Shown: one piece after another, positions 53,865-63,741 of the stretch
How the letters are laid out: each line of letters begins with the position of its first letter
Numbering within the stretch: position 1 is the stretch's first letter
NCBI RefSeq assembly: GCF_019175385.1
Contig: NC_083341.1
Span: 24,374,203-24,438,202 of the forward strand
Reading direction: 5' to 3'
Length of the DNA: 64,000 nt
From: Lycium barbarum
Taxonomy: Eukaryota > Streptophyta > Magnoliopsida > Solanales > Solanaceae
The notes under the pieces: model-generated
What the model saw: the letters and a program-made list of their open reading frames with translations, nothing else
Databases searched by the model: none
What the model was told of the DNA's origin: nothing
Program-made: the position numbers and the translations under genes

Positions 53865-56713
53865 ATGGAGCAGACCTTTATCATGATCAAGCCTGATGGT
53901 GTCCAACGTGGCCTGGTTCATATATCTATTAACTTATGCTCTTCGATTCAAATTTTTTTTTATTAATTTTATTGAGCTGCCCTTTTGTTAATCCCTGTTT
54001 GATGTAATTCTTTCTTTTAATTGTTTTTGTTCTTTAAATAGTGCTCCATCCGTCCCAATTTTACTGTATTAGTTTTGATTAGACATGGAGTTTAAAAAAT
54101 AAAACACTTTTAAATCTTGTCGTCCTGAATTAGAAATGTGTATTAAAATGTACTTTGAATTCTGTGGTCTCTGTTTTGTTTGTTATAATTCCTAGATATG
54201 GTGGATCTAGTATTTTAAACGCAGATGCTAAAGAATTGGGATGAATTGAAGTTGTTTTCCTTTGATTAATTTTGTATTTATTGTTGATTTTATGTTTCAG
54301 GTCGGTGAGATTATTGGAAGATTTGAGAAGAAAGGTTTCTCTTTGAAAGGTAAAGTTTGACCTTACATTCTCCTTAATTCTGATTAGTAGGATGATTAGT
54401 TGCTTGCTGGTATTGTATTTAGATAAATCGATCTAACAACAAGGACTTTTTAATGTAACATTTTTTTTTATCACACAGTTAGAGGCGGAGTCAGGATTTG
54501 AAAATTATGGGTTCTAGAGTCTAATTTTTTTTAGGTTACTGGGTTTTAAATTAAATATCTATACATAATCAAAGAACTTTTAAGACAACTATAGTCTATA
54601 GAGTTTGAACCAAAGCTACTGGGTTCGGCTAACACTCTCCCTCCACCCCTAATCGCCGTCATCATCATGATTAGTGATTACAACCAGGACCCATAGGGAT
54701 TTGCATGATGATGATTCAGCTAATATTTTCTAAGATTATTACTCCCTCTTTTTCAATTTGTTTGTCTTAGTTTGACTCGGAATGTAGTTTTAGAAATTAA
54801 AAATACTTTTGAATGTGGTGTTAGATTAAAGATGTGTATAATGTGCCAAAATGCTCTTTGAATCTTGTGGTCTTAAATATGCCATGTAAGATGTTGGTGT
54901 AAATAGTTACTAAATATAGAAATTGGCTTTCTTTTTTTAAATAGGCTATAACGGGAAGTAAGACAACCAAATTGAAAATGAGGAAGTAACTATTATTCCC
55001 CGTTGTAAAGGATAAGATCTTTTCCCAGTGTAAAATTTAGTCAACACGATGTTTTACAGTGCTTTCTTGTGGTCTCTATGGTGATTATTAGCATACAATA
55101 GAAGAAGAAAATTATGTGGTCAGCTTATCTAAGTATTGTTGCCAGGACAAAATGATTCTACCAGTCATCATTTGGTATTTTCATTTCTTGTTTTTTTTTT
55201 GTTTGATATGTAGGTAACAACTTTATTAGATGATTGTAAGTTTCTTGCATTTTTTGGGGGCCTTTTGATTAATTTGCTAGAACTAAACTTGTTGTGTTGG
55301 CTACTGTGTTTGGATCTAGGCTTGAAGCTTATAACCGTGGATCGTGCTTTCGCTGAGAAGCACTATGCTGACTTGTCTGCAAAGCCTTTCTTCAATGGGC
55401 TTGTGGAATACATTGTGTCTGGTCCCGTTGTTGCGATGGTATGGGCTGGTAAGGGTGTAGTTACTACTGGTAGGAAGATAATTGGAGCAACAAACCCCTT
55501 GGACTCTGCTGCAGGCACCATCCGTGGTGATTTTGCTATTGACATTGGGAGGTAAAACATTTAACTTCCAGATTAGTGTTTTCTGTAGCGTGCATTTCTT
55601 TCAAGCCAATGTGCCAATAGTTAGGATTAATTATGTGTTCCAACACACCTAACCCCAAGTTAAAACTCTTTATAACTTCGTTGCTCAATCATGTAACATA
55701 ATTCAGTCTTTCAAGCTCTTATACTGCTAGTGATGTTGATTGCTCGGTTATTGAGATCGTAAGGATAATCACTGGTTGCAGAATTTTATCAGTGTCTTTA
55801 ACATGGACTGGAGTTCTAAAAGAATGTAGAACAATGAGCTCAAAATTGCCGAAGTTCATTGTTAGTGGAATTGCCAAATTCCATTCGTGTTCATCTTTAA
55901 TTTTTTTTTGCTTAGTCATAGTGCTGATTATGTCATGAGGAAGGGTGTGTTTGGCATGGACGAAACCAGAAACTGTTTTCTACTTTTTTCCATGTTTGGG
56001 TGGTCAAAAGTTTTAGAAAACAATTTCTCTAGAAAAATAAGTTTCTTAACAGTGAGGAAAATGTCAGTGGAAATAGGCAAAACAAGTTAAATAATTGGCA
56101 TTCCACATTAATTCTCTCATCTCCACCCTCCAACACACTCCACCTCCACCCCCATAGCCCCCAGCCCCACCAACCCGACAGTGAAACCTTCCACCCTCAC
56201 CCCCATAATGTTTGCCTAGATTATATAAAATGCTTTTCGGACGATATTTTCTGTTTACTTACCGCAAAAAATAAATCCACTTATTTTCCAGGAAAACGTT
56301 TTCCTTCATACCAAACACACCCAAAATGTCATCTGAGCCAAGTTACCCTTTCCTTTTATTGCTTTGATAGCAGCAACTGTTATATTGCTATTCCACAAGT
56401 TGAACTAGTCCATGATTTATCTTTAAAATTTTAAGTTCTATTTTAGGTCCTTAGGTCTACATCTTATCTTGGAAAGCAGATCCTTTTCAGTTCCCCTCTT
56501 ATCTGTTTACGCTGTTTGAGATGACCAGTAAATTGGTATGTTTGCCCCATCAAATTAGCGAGGTAGCTGGAAGTTTGAGAACCTTCGCAATTGTGCAGGA
56601 ACGTTATTCATGGAAGTGATTCCATTGAGAGCTCTAAGAAGGAAATTGCTCTTTGGTTTCCTGAAGGTGTTGCAGAGTGGCAGAGCAGTCTTCACTCTTG
56701 GATCTATGAGTAA
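53865..56713 (+). CDS. NDPK1: Nucleoside diphosphate kinase 1 (four exons, 148 aa)
   Basis: The enzyme transfers the gamma-phosphate from ATP to nucleoside diphosphates through a phospho-histidine, in the cytosol. Exons: 53865-53915, 54301-54349, 55320-55551 and 56599-56713 (447 bp with stop). All introns are GT-AG. The joined frame gives 148 residues, the normal length of plant type I NDPK, from [17 protein letters not shown] to HSWIYE, without a transit peptide. Active-site residues are present: Lys9, Tyr49, Arg85, Thr91, Arg102, Asn112 and the catalytic His115 in NVIHGSDS. Two positions look unusual against the family as I recall it: Ala76 in VWAGKG (usually Glu) and Ala98 in [10 protein letters not shown] (usually Pro). 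No break is seen. Introns 2 and 3 carry MITEs, and another MITE lies just upstream. Confidence 0.97.
54742..54986. mobile_element. Stowaway-like MITE in NDPK1 intron 2
   Basis: Starts CTCCCTCTTTTTCAATTTG and ends CAAATTGAAAATGAGGAAG, degenerate Stowaway terminal repeats, flanked by TA (54740-54741, 54987-54988). Length is 245 bp. A further lone end (GCTCCATCCGTCCCAATTT) lies at about 54042 in intron 1. Confidence 0.7.
55943..56322. mobile_element. hAT-like MITE in NDPK1 intron 3
   Basis: The left end GGGTGTGTTTGGCATGGA is matched by the right end, whose reverse complement starts GGGTGTGTTTGGTATGAA. The middle has a C-rich stretch (CACTCCACCTCCACCCCCAT). ATGTCAT occurs close to both borders but not immediately next to them, so the target duplication is unresolved. 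A 5'-truncated relative lies near 52060-52331. Confidence 0.6.
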
Positions 56714-57334
56714 AAGGTTTTACGAGCTACTCTATCGGTGTCCTGTTTATCTTTTTTGGCTGCAGCTTATGAACTTCTGACCATTGTTTGAGTAGAAACA
56801 TCGTTGTTTCAGATTTACTTTCTTTTGGGTATGTCAAGAAGAGTTAAGATATGATATGAGATAGTTATAGTTAGTAATCTCACTTCTGCTACACTTTAAG
56901 AGTTTTATCATTTGTCAGCTTCATCAATTGTCTAAGAAAAAAAACCTTGAAGTGGAAGTTGTATCATGTATATCAGTGTTTTAGGGTGTTGCAGGGCGTT
57001 ATTATAGTAGTATACACTAAAAGCAAAGAATTTCGGGTTGATTTTTTATTTATAGGTTCAATTTGGATTTCAATAAAATTGGAAGGGAAAAATGAAAAAA
57101 TAGTGCCCACAATTCTAAAAGTGTGCGTATCAAGTAGATTGTTTAGTTAATACGAATAGCTCAGCTTTTACATGTATACTGTTCTATTCAGATGTGCAAA
57201 TGTGTTGATCTTTATAACCACTTTATAATGTTACCAAACAGGCCCTCAAACTTGGTCTCAGCTGGTAAGTATGTCCTCCAACTTTGGGTGTGCACAAGTA
57301 GACACCTCAAAATGATACAACACTTCAAATTTAA
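56714..57334. other. NDPK1 3' flank
   Basis: Contains the 3' UTR of NDPK1. AATAAAA near 57072 could be a poly(A) signal, though a nearer one may be used. No other gene seen. Confidence 0.5.
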
Positions 57335-57520
57335 GAGTGAGAGCCTGTTTGGATTGGCTTATCTTAGGTGCTTTTAAGCCAAAATAGATTTTAAGCACTT
57401 TTATAGTGTTGTTTTTAAGCTAAAACAACAAAATAAGCCAAAAGTCATAAGCTAGAATTTCTAACTTATGACTTGTGGCTTATAAGTCAAAAGCCATAAG
57501 CCCATCCAAACGGTCTCTAA
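57335..57520. mobile_element. hAT-like MITE
   Basis: The left end TGAGAGCCTGTTTGGATTGG is matched by the right end CCATCCAAACGGTCTCTA in inverted orientation. Flanks TTAAGAGT and CTAAGAGC are a possible imperfect 8-bp duplication. The interior has AAGTCATAAGCTAGA and ACTTATGACTTGTGG-like inverted motifs. Confidence 0.6.
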
Positions 57521-57676
57521 GAGCAAAAAAAAAAAAAAAAAAAAAAAAAGATTTTAAAATAGAAGTTTCATGAACAAAAAGCGGTTTCTTTAGGAGAGTT
57601 GAAATGATGGGAAAATGGAAAAAAATAACAATAAAACAAACATTGTACAAAATTAAAAATTTTATATTTGGGCGTG

Positions 57677-58110
57677 AATGGGCCAAGTCCCATTAATTGA
57701 TCATAACGATATTGTGGAAATGCTGCACGGACCCATATATATAGGAATAGAAAAAGAATCACCTTGATACTAAATCAGATTGAGCCCAGGATCTTCTTGG
57801 AAATGGGAAGATCTAGGATAGGCGGCCAACCTCCTGGAGAAAGCAATGTGCATAGAACAGGTGAGTAGGGATGCAGCTCCGTGGACCGCTCGTCGGGCCT
57901 GATAGGTGGTGGTATCACACCCTTCTCAAAGAAATCGTACGTGACACTCTCGCATCATACGACTCCATCCCGGAAGTAGGACCTTCCCTTTCCTTTGACC
58001 AACGAGCCCTCAAACCATTATGATTTCGTGCCGAACCTGGTCTCCATCTTCGAACTTCTCATTTGATGAGATCCCAGGTCTCGCTTCAGTTAGCCAAACA
58101 CTGTAATCCT
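57677..58110 (-). pseudogene. Mitochondrial DNA insertion: nad1 last exon and group II intron 3' end
   Basis: On the minus strand from about 58110, sequence with a group II intron domain V signature (GGAGTCGTATGATGCG...CACGTACGATTTC, near 57930-57970) leads into an exon. The exon encodes CTLLSPGGWPPILDLPISKK, then [12 protein letters not shown] and [10 protein letters not shown], which is the C-terminal part of plant mitochondrial NADH dehydrogenase subunit 1. The nad1 match stops at about 57677, before the end of the protein. One codon in the GSIWFS stretch is TGA instead of Trp. It is a nuclear copy (NUMT). Local base composition is clearly more GC-rich than its surroundings. The outer border near 58110 is approximate. 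Confidence 0.88.
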
Positions 58111-58248
58111 TTTTAATAATTATACTCCATAGGATCTAGCATATGACACTATATGGGAAGGGAATTTATGCCTATCTGGAAAAAGAAAAAAAACATGCAT
58201 GTCAGTTTACATTTGGCGATTTGGGGAATAGCAAAATTCACACTTGGG

Positions 58249-58612
58249 TAAAGAGATGATGAGATGAAGCGAAAGAGGAAAAGTGTTTTCACCAAAAAGA
58301 TGAGATGCACACTTAACCAAAATATCATTTTTTTGGGACTATTATCTCTTACGCGTAGTTGACATGATAGAGCTAAGTGAGATGAAGTGAAAGAGTAAAA
58401 GTGTTCCACCAAAAATATGAGATGAGAACTTAACCAACATTACCATTTTTTGGACTATCATCTCTTATGCGTAGTTGACATGATAGAGCTAAGTGAGATG
58501 AAGTGAAAGAGTAAGAGTGTTTTCACCAAAAATATGAGATGAAAACAAAACCAAAATATCAATTTTTGGATCATCTCTTATGTGTGGTTGACATTGATAG
58601 AGCTCTCTGCTT
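58249..58612. repeat. About 116-bp tandem repeat, three copies
   Basis: Units contain GAGATGAAGTGAAAGAGTAA, ATGAGATGAGAACTTAACCA, TTTTTTGGACTATCATCTCT and GTAGTTGACATGATAGAGCT. The second and third GATAGAGC are 116 bp apart (58366 and 58482). Copia 3 inserted just after the last unit; a TTTTTGGACTATCAT remnant is found beyond it near 63497. Confidence 0.75.
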
Positions 58613-58623
58613 AGTGTTCGTTC

Positions 58624-58665
58624 TAATAGTTCAATACTGCAAGGGGTATATTAGGCTCAAGAATA

Positions 58666-58730
<65 letters not shown>

Positions 58731-58895
58731 TATTATTATTATTATTATTATGCCGCCTCGTATTCAAAGCTACAGTTGGTTGTGTATATATACACAAAGA
58801 AGTATACAACACTTAGGAGTTCTAATTACAATCAACTATTGCTAGCCTAACCTTTGTCGGGTGAAGTACCAGTTGGTGCAGGACATGGTCTAATA
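58624..58895 (-). repeat. 3' LTR of copia 3 with expanded ATT microsatellite
   Basis: 272 bp, against 195 bp for the 5' LTR. The difference is mainly an ATT trinucleotide run (58664-58751) that is only about three units long in the other LTR. Confidence 0.88.
58664..58751. repeat. (ATT)n microsatellite inside the LTR
   Basis: About 29 units with one interruption (ATATTATT near 58727). The equivalent site in the 5' LTR reads AATATATTATTATG. Confidence 0.95.
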
Positions 58896-60335
58896 CTCCC
58901 CTTGCAAGCTGAAGGTGGTGAAGCAACATTCAGCTTAGAACATAGAAACTGAAACCTGGCTGAGGCAAGTGGCTTCGTCAAGATGTCGACCAGTTGATCT
59001 TTAGTGGATAAAAGCTGTACAGAGAGATCTTTCCGAGCAACTTTATCACAAACAAAATGGAAGTCAATCTCCACATGCTTGGTGCGAGCATGAAACACAG
59101 GGTTAGTAGACAAGTAGGCTGCTCCCAAATTGTCGCACCATAGCACTGCCGAGGATCAAAGAGGTACACAAAGCTCAAATAAAAGGGATTGTAACTATGT
59201 AAGCTCAGCAGTTGCATCCGCAAGGGCTTTATATTCTGATTCTGTGGAAGATCGCGGCACAGTGCGTTGTTTCTTTGACGACCATGAAACTAATGCATTT
59301 CCAAGGAAAATGGCATAACCTCCCGTTGACTTCCTATCATCTACCGAGCCTGCCCAATCAGAGTCGGTAAATGCCTGAAGATTAAGATTAGAGGATCTGG
59401 AATAAGAAATTGATGCTCGGCGGTGTGTTGTAGGTAGCGAAGGATTCTTTTAACAGTGGCCCAGTGATTTGGGCTTGGGGAATGCATAAATTGGCAAACT
59501 TCGTTGCAGCAAAGGCAAGATCAGGCCGAGTAAGAGTGACATATTGCAAGGCTCTAACAATATTACGATATAATGTAGGATCATCAAAGGAAGAACTATC
59601 GCCAATGTATAACTTTGTATTAATCGCCATAGCGGTTCAGACAGATTTGCACTTGTGCATGCCGTACTTTGACAAGAGGTCTTTGATGTACTGCTGCTGC
59701 GATAGCGAGAGTCCGGAGGTTGTATGTTTTACTTCGACACCCAAAAAGAAACTCAACGGTCCCAAGTCTCTAATCGAGAATTCGACACTTAACTGTGAGA
59801 TGACGAATTCAAGGAAGCTTGGATGACTGCTCGTAATGATAATATCATCAACATAAGCCAGTAGGCATGCCTTCTCTCCATTTGAGTGATACACAAACAA
59901 GCAGGTGTTTGTTTTGGACGGATAGAACCCAATGGCGACGAGAAACTGATGAAGCCGCATGTACCAAACTCTATGGGCCTGTTTAAGGCCATACAGAGAT
60001 TTGCACAGTTGGCAAACTTGATTAGGATATGATGGATGAACAAAGCCAACAGGTTGATCCATAAACACACTCTCAAGAAGTTGTCCATGTAGGAAAGCAT
60101 TTTGGATATCTAATTGTCGCAAAGGCCAGTCATTAGATGTAGTAATGACAAGTACAACTCAAATAGTAGAGGGCTTAACCACCGGACTAAATGTTTCAAA
60201 ATAATCTTACCTGTCAAGTTGGTGGAAACCTTTGGCAACTAAGCGAGCTTTGTAACGCTCAATATGACCTGAAGAATTTCTTTTAATCCGAAACACCCAT
60301 TTGTTACCTAAAACATTCATAGAGGACTTGTAGAT
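58847..60335 (-). pseudogene. Copia 3 RT and RNase H
   Basis: On the minus strand from 60335: an NKWVF...YKARLVAKGF-type start of RT, LDIQNAFLHGQLLESVFMDQP, the AYVDD catalytic motif (near 59855) and LGPLSFFLGVEV. RNase H then follows, with WCDNLGAAYLSTNP and HARTKHVEIDFHFV. Breaks: stops near 60210 and 60160 (in the SPVVKPST region), a stop near 59637 (between KSV and MAI), and further stops and a shift in the 59390-59150 stretch. The final stop is inside the LTR. Confidence 0.83.
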
Positions 60336-60370
60336 GACTAACGATCAAGTCCCATTGTGGAGAAGAGCAC

Positions 60371-61624
60371 TCATTTCAGCGGCCATAGCATCACGCCAAA
60401 CCTTATGTTTGTTGGCTTTAGTAAAACTAGTAGGTTCACTATCAAGCAAAGTAGGCAGAGGCGGACAGTTGTGGTTAAGTAGGACGAGGGAGGCATATAA
60501 CGAAGCTGCATATGGTGGGTTCGATTTGGGGGAGCTGTGAGACGAGAGTCACGTTTGAAGGGATGGGAAGGCCTTGGAGGAGAACTTGGAGGTTGCGGAA
60601 CCAATGGGTACCTTGAGAGGTCCACCACAAGAGGGATTGATCGTGGTGATGGAGTCGTGGCAGCGAAAGTAGACGAGGGAGCAATGTTTGCAGTAGGTTC
60701 TAAGCAGGTTAGTTGCTTGAGGAGAGGGGGGCTGGAAATTGAAGTAGATGGCAATGAAGCGATGGTAGGGGGAGAGGGCTGGTTGGTCATATTCGGAGAT
60801 GGGGGCGACAATGGTGAGGAAGCGAAAATCAGGGATGACGCCCAAGGAAGCATAGAAGAAGACGTTGAGAGGTGAGGGCCGAGAACGGAAGGTATCTTAA
60901 AAGGAAAATTTGTTTCATTAAAGCAAGCATGGCGGGCGATGTATATACACCCAGAGGCTCTGTCAAGGCGTCTATACTCGAGGTGGTGTGGACTATACCC
61001 GAGAAACACACAGGGAACACTTCGAAAGTTGAATTTATGTTTGTTATATGGGCGAATATAAGGAAAACAGAGGCGTCCAAAAGACTTTAAGAGAGAATAG
61101 TCAGGAGACCGATGAAATGCCAGTTCAAAGGGCGAGTGATCAGTGTTCGAGGGAGACGACAGTCTATTGATGAGATAGACGGCAATATCGAATGTGAAGT
61201 GCCAATAGTGAGAGGGGGTTGATTTATGAGCCATGAGACTTAGGCCAGTATCAACAATGTGACCATGTTTTCTTTCAACTTTTCCTTGTTGTTCATGAGT
61301 GTGTGGACAAGATATTCTATGGGAGATGCCAGGATTAGCAAGGACGGGGAAGAGAGCACGAAACTCACCACCCCCATCGAATTGGAGTGATTTTATATGG
61401 GAATTAAATTGATTTTTGACAAGAAGCTTAAATTGTTGAAATATACGAACGACATCCAGTTTTAGTTTCATTGGAAACCCCCAGGTGTAGTTTGAGTAAT
61501 CATCCACAAAGACAAGAAAATATTTATGACCATCAGAAGATAAGTAAGGTGCAGGACCCCAAACATCAACAAAAATTAATTGAAGCATAGAAGAACTTTT
61601 ATTAATTGAAGTTGGTAGATGCAA
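60371..61624 (-). pseudogene. Copia 3 integrase
   Basis: A 417-codon open stretch on the minus strand. Integrase core motifs are VDVWGPAP, FVDDYSNYTW, LQFDGGGEF and HEQQGKVERKHGHIV (the catalytic D, D and E), followed by FLGYSPHHLEYR and a Pro/Ser-rich linker. The HHCC zinc-binding part lies upstream at 61625-61750 in a broken frame. The open length suggests limited decay of this portion. Confidence 0.85.
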
Positions 61625-61739
61625 CTTATGCGACTTGCTAAGTTGACAAGCGCTACAAATACTATTGAAATTGAAACTAGAACAAGGTAAACTATGTTTC
61701 CGAATTAATTTGTGAAGCAGACATTGATAAAGGTGTCTT

Positions 61740-62107
61740 AGCTAGAGGTGCTAACAGGAAGAAAAAGCTTTGGTGGAGAGGAATGTTGAGGGTGACACGG
61801 TACTATGTCTTTGAGAGGGTGATTTGATAGCAAATGAATAGAGGCCATCGTCACTTTGACCTGAAAGAAGAAGAGACTTGGATACTCGATCCTTGACAAG
61901 AAAATAATAGGGATGGAATACAAAAAAAACATTATTGTCATGAGCAAAACGTTGAACTGAAAGAAGATATTTTTTAATTGAAGGAATATGAAGAATGTTT
62001 TTAAGGGCTAAAGATTTAGAAGGGAGAGATAAAGTAGAGTTACCAGTGTGATGTATTGGAAGCCGATGACAATTACCAACATTCCTGATCCATACCCCTA
62101 TAGTCCT
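61740..62107 (-). pseudogene. Copia 3 protease/integrase N-terminal region, degraded
   Basis: Lies between the gag zinc knuckle and the integrase core. Only short broken frames remain. By position it should hold the protease and the integrase zinc finger, but I cannot point to a clear protease motif. Confidence 0.4.
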
Positions 62108-63155
62108 CTACCTGTTATAATTTTGACAGATCCGGAGTAATGTGATGTGTTGCGCCCGAGTCCGGATACCACTGGTGAGTAGGAGTAGTAGGTTGATAAT
62201 ACGAGAAATATGCAGCCGGCTTGATCGTATGGTATATCGCTGGAAGCAATTCGGTGCAAGGTGGTTGGTTCCATTGCATAACTGGCAGCGTTGTCGAGAA
62301 TCATTGGTGGACCATGGAGAGCCGGCATACGAACCACCTCTAAGATATCCAGATCTTCCGCCACGGTTACCTCCTTTGCCCCTTCCATTGTTCCTACCCC
62401 GTCCTCGAGTGGCGTTGGAATTAAATTGGCGATCACTAGATGATGTTCGTTGGCCTAGGTTTACATTGGGTGGAGAGGGGTGCTCTGGCACAGGTGGGGG
62501 TAGCGATAGACAATGGAGCAAGTGTGGCACCATTGAGGAACTCATGGTTTAGGAGACTAAGCAATTCGCTGAATGAAACAGGTTCCGGACGGGCAGATAG
62601 GGTGGTGACGAGGTCCTTAAATTCGCTTCGGAGACCTTTAAAAATATATATGTTTTGATCCGACAAATAAAGAGGACGACTAGCGGCGGATAATTCATTA
62701 GAGATAAGTTTGGCTTTGTGAAGATATTGGGTCACAGTCATATCGTCTTGCTTCAAATTTTGGAGTTGCATATGAAGATTGAGAATGCGAGTATTGGAAG
62801 AAGAGAAGAGGGCGGCTTCAAAGGCATCCCAGACAGCTTTAGATGTGGACAAGCTAATAACAATCAGGATAGTTTCTTTAGAGAGGGAAGATATTAGGAG
62901 ACTAAGGATTACTTGATCTTGTTGAATCCATCTAGAGTATGCTGGATTAGCCATAGGTTCGGCACTGTTGGTGCCAGGAATATGGGATGGTGGTCAGGGA
63001 AAACTACCGGAGATATAGCCAGAGAGATCCTGGCCACGAAGAAAGGGTGTGATTTATGTCTTCCAAAATAGATAATTGGAGGAGGTGAGTTTGATTGAGA
63101 TAAAGTGATGGGCATGGGTTAGAGGAGAAGGAGAAGACGAACCATCGGAAGTCAT
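62100..63155 (-). pseudogene. Copia 3 Gag with CCHC zinc knuckle
   Basis: The minus-strand frame begins at ATG 63155 (MTSDGSSSPSP). It contains the copia gag core (YSRWIQQDQVILSLLISSLS, AVWDAFEAAL, LHMQLQNLKQDDMTVTQYLH). A frameshift near 62450-62545 leads to an Arg/Gly-rich RGRGRNNGRGKGG segment and the knuckle CQLCNGTNHLAPNC. There is an in-frame TAA near 63056 where glutamine is expected and a TGA near 63000. No full-length Gag can be made. Confidence 0.83.
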
Positions 63156-63232
63156 GGTGGGTTAGGCGACGATAGTCGCAGTCGGAGTCGGCAGGGAAGT
63201 GGACGACGAGTCCGTTATGGGTTGTGATACCA

Positions 63233-63427
63233 TAATAGTTCAATACTGCAAGAGATATATTAGGCTCAAAAATATATTATTATGTTGCCTCACATTCAAA
63301 GCTACAGTTGGTTGTGTATATATACACAAGGAAGTATACAACACTTAGGAGTTCTAATTGCAATCAACTACTGCTAACTTAACCTTTGTCGGGTGAAGTA
63401 CCAATTGGTGCAGGACATGGTCTAATA
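63233..63427 (-). repeat. 5' LTR of copia 3
   Basis: 195 bp. It matches the 3' LTR closely except for the short ATT run and a handful of substitutions (e.g. AGAGATAT against AGGGGTAT). The complement of the primer site (GTTGTGATACCA) adjoins its inner edge. Confidence 0.88.
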
Positions 63428-63632
63428 CGCTCGACGGACATCAAACTCGTAGGGAGGAGCAGAGCTAACCAAAGGCCGAAGCGAACGGTTACACAATTTT
63501 TGGACTATCATAAGACATATTTATAGTGGGTAAAAAGTTGCCAGTCTGTTAGCTTCAGAATAACTTTAAATATAGGGTATTTGAAGTTTTATATGGTTGA
63601 AGTTCAGCCATTTTTGCCTTAACTTCAGTCAT

Positions 63633-63741
63633 ACAACAACATACCAGTGTAGTACTACAAATGGGTTTGGGGAGGATAGAGTGTACGCAGACCTTACATC
63701 TACCTTGATAGCGAGGTTGTATTTGATAGTCCCTCGGCTTA
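63633..63741 (+). mobile_element. SINE 3' portion (Au-SINE-like)
   Basis: ACCAGTGTAGTACTACAAATGGG, GGGGAGGATAGAGTGTACGC and AGACCTTACATCTACCTTG occur in this order, followed by a GATAGTCCCTCGGCTT end. This closely follows the Au-type SINE common in Solanaceae as I recall it. The 5' tRNA-like part with A and B boxes is not clear, so the copy is probably 5'-truncated. Confidence 0.6.

Larger units (their letters stand above)
58624..63427 (-). mobile_element. Ty1/copia retrotransposon 3, nearly complete, inactive
   Basis: The 4.8 kb minus-strand element has both LTRs, a TGGTATCA primer site (complement of 63225-63232), gag, integrase, RT and RNase H, and a polypurine tract (complement of 58896-58906). 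The flanks CGTTC (58619-58623) and CGCTC (63428-63432) match in four of five bases, an aged target duplication. LTR ends are TATTAG...CTATTA rather than TG...CA. All frames contain stops or frameshifts. Confidence 0.88.

Noticed and set aside
58539..58850. 103-codon frame with poly-Leu and poly-Tyr
   Set aside because: Translation of the ATT microsatellite and LTR sequence.
60334..60875. Plus-strand frames of 68 and 112 codons
   Set aside because: They are the antisense of the copia 3 integrase region and have no independent support.
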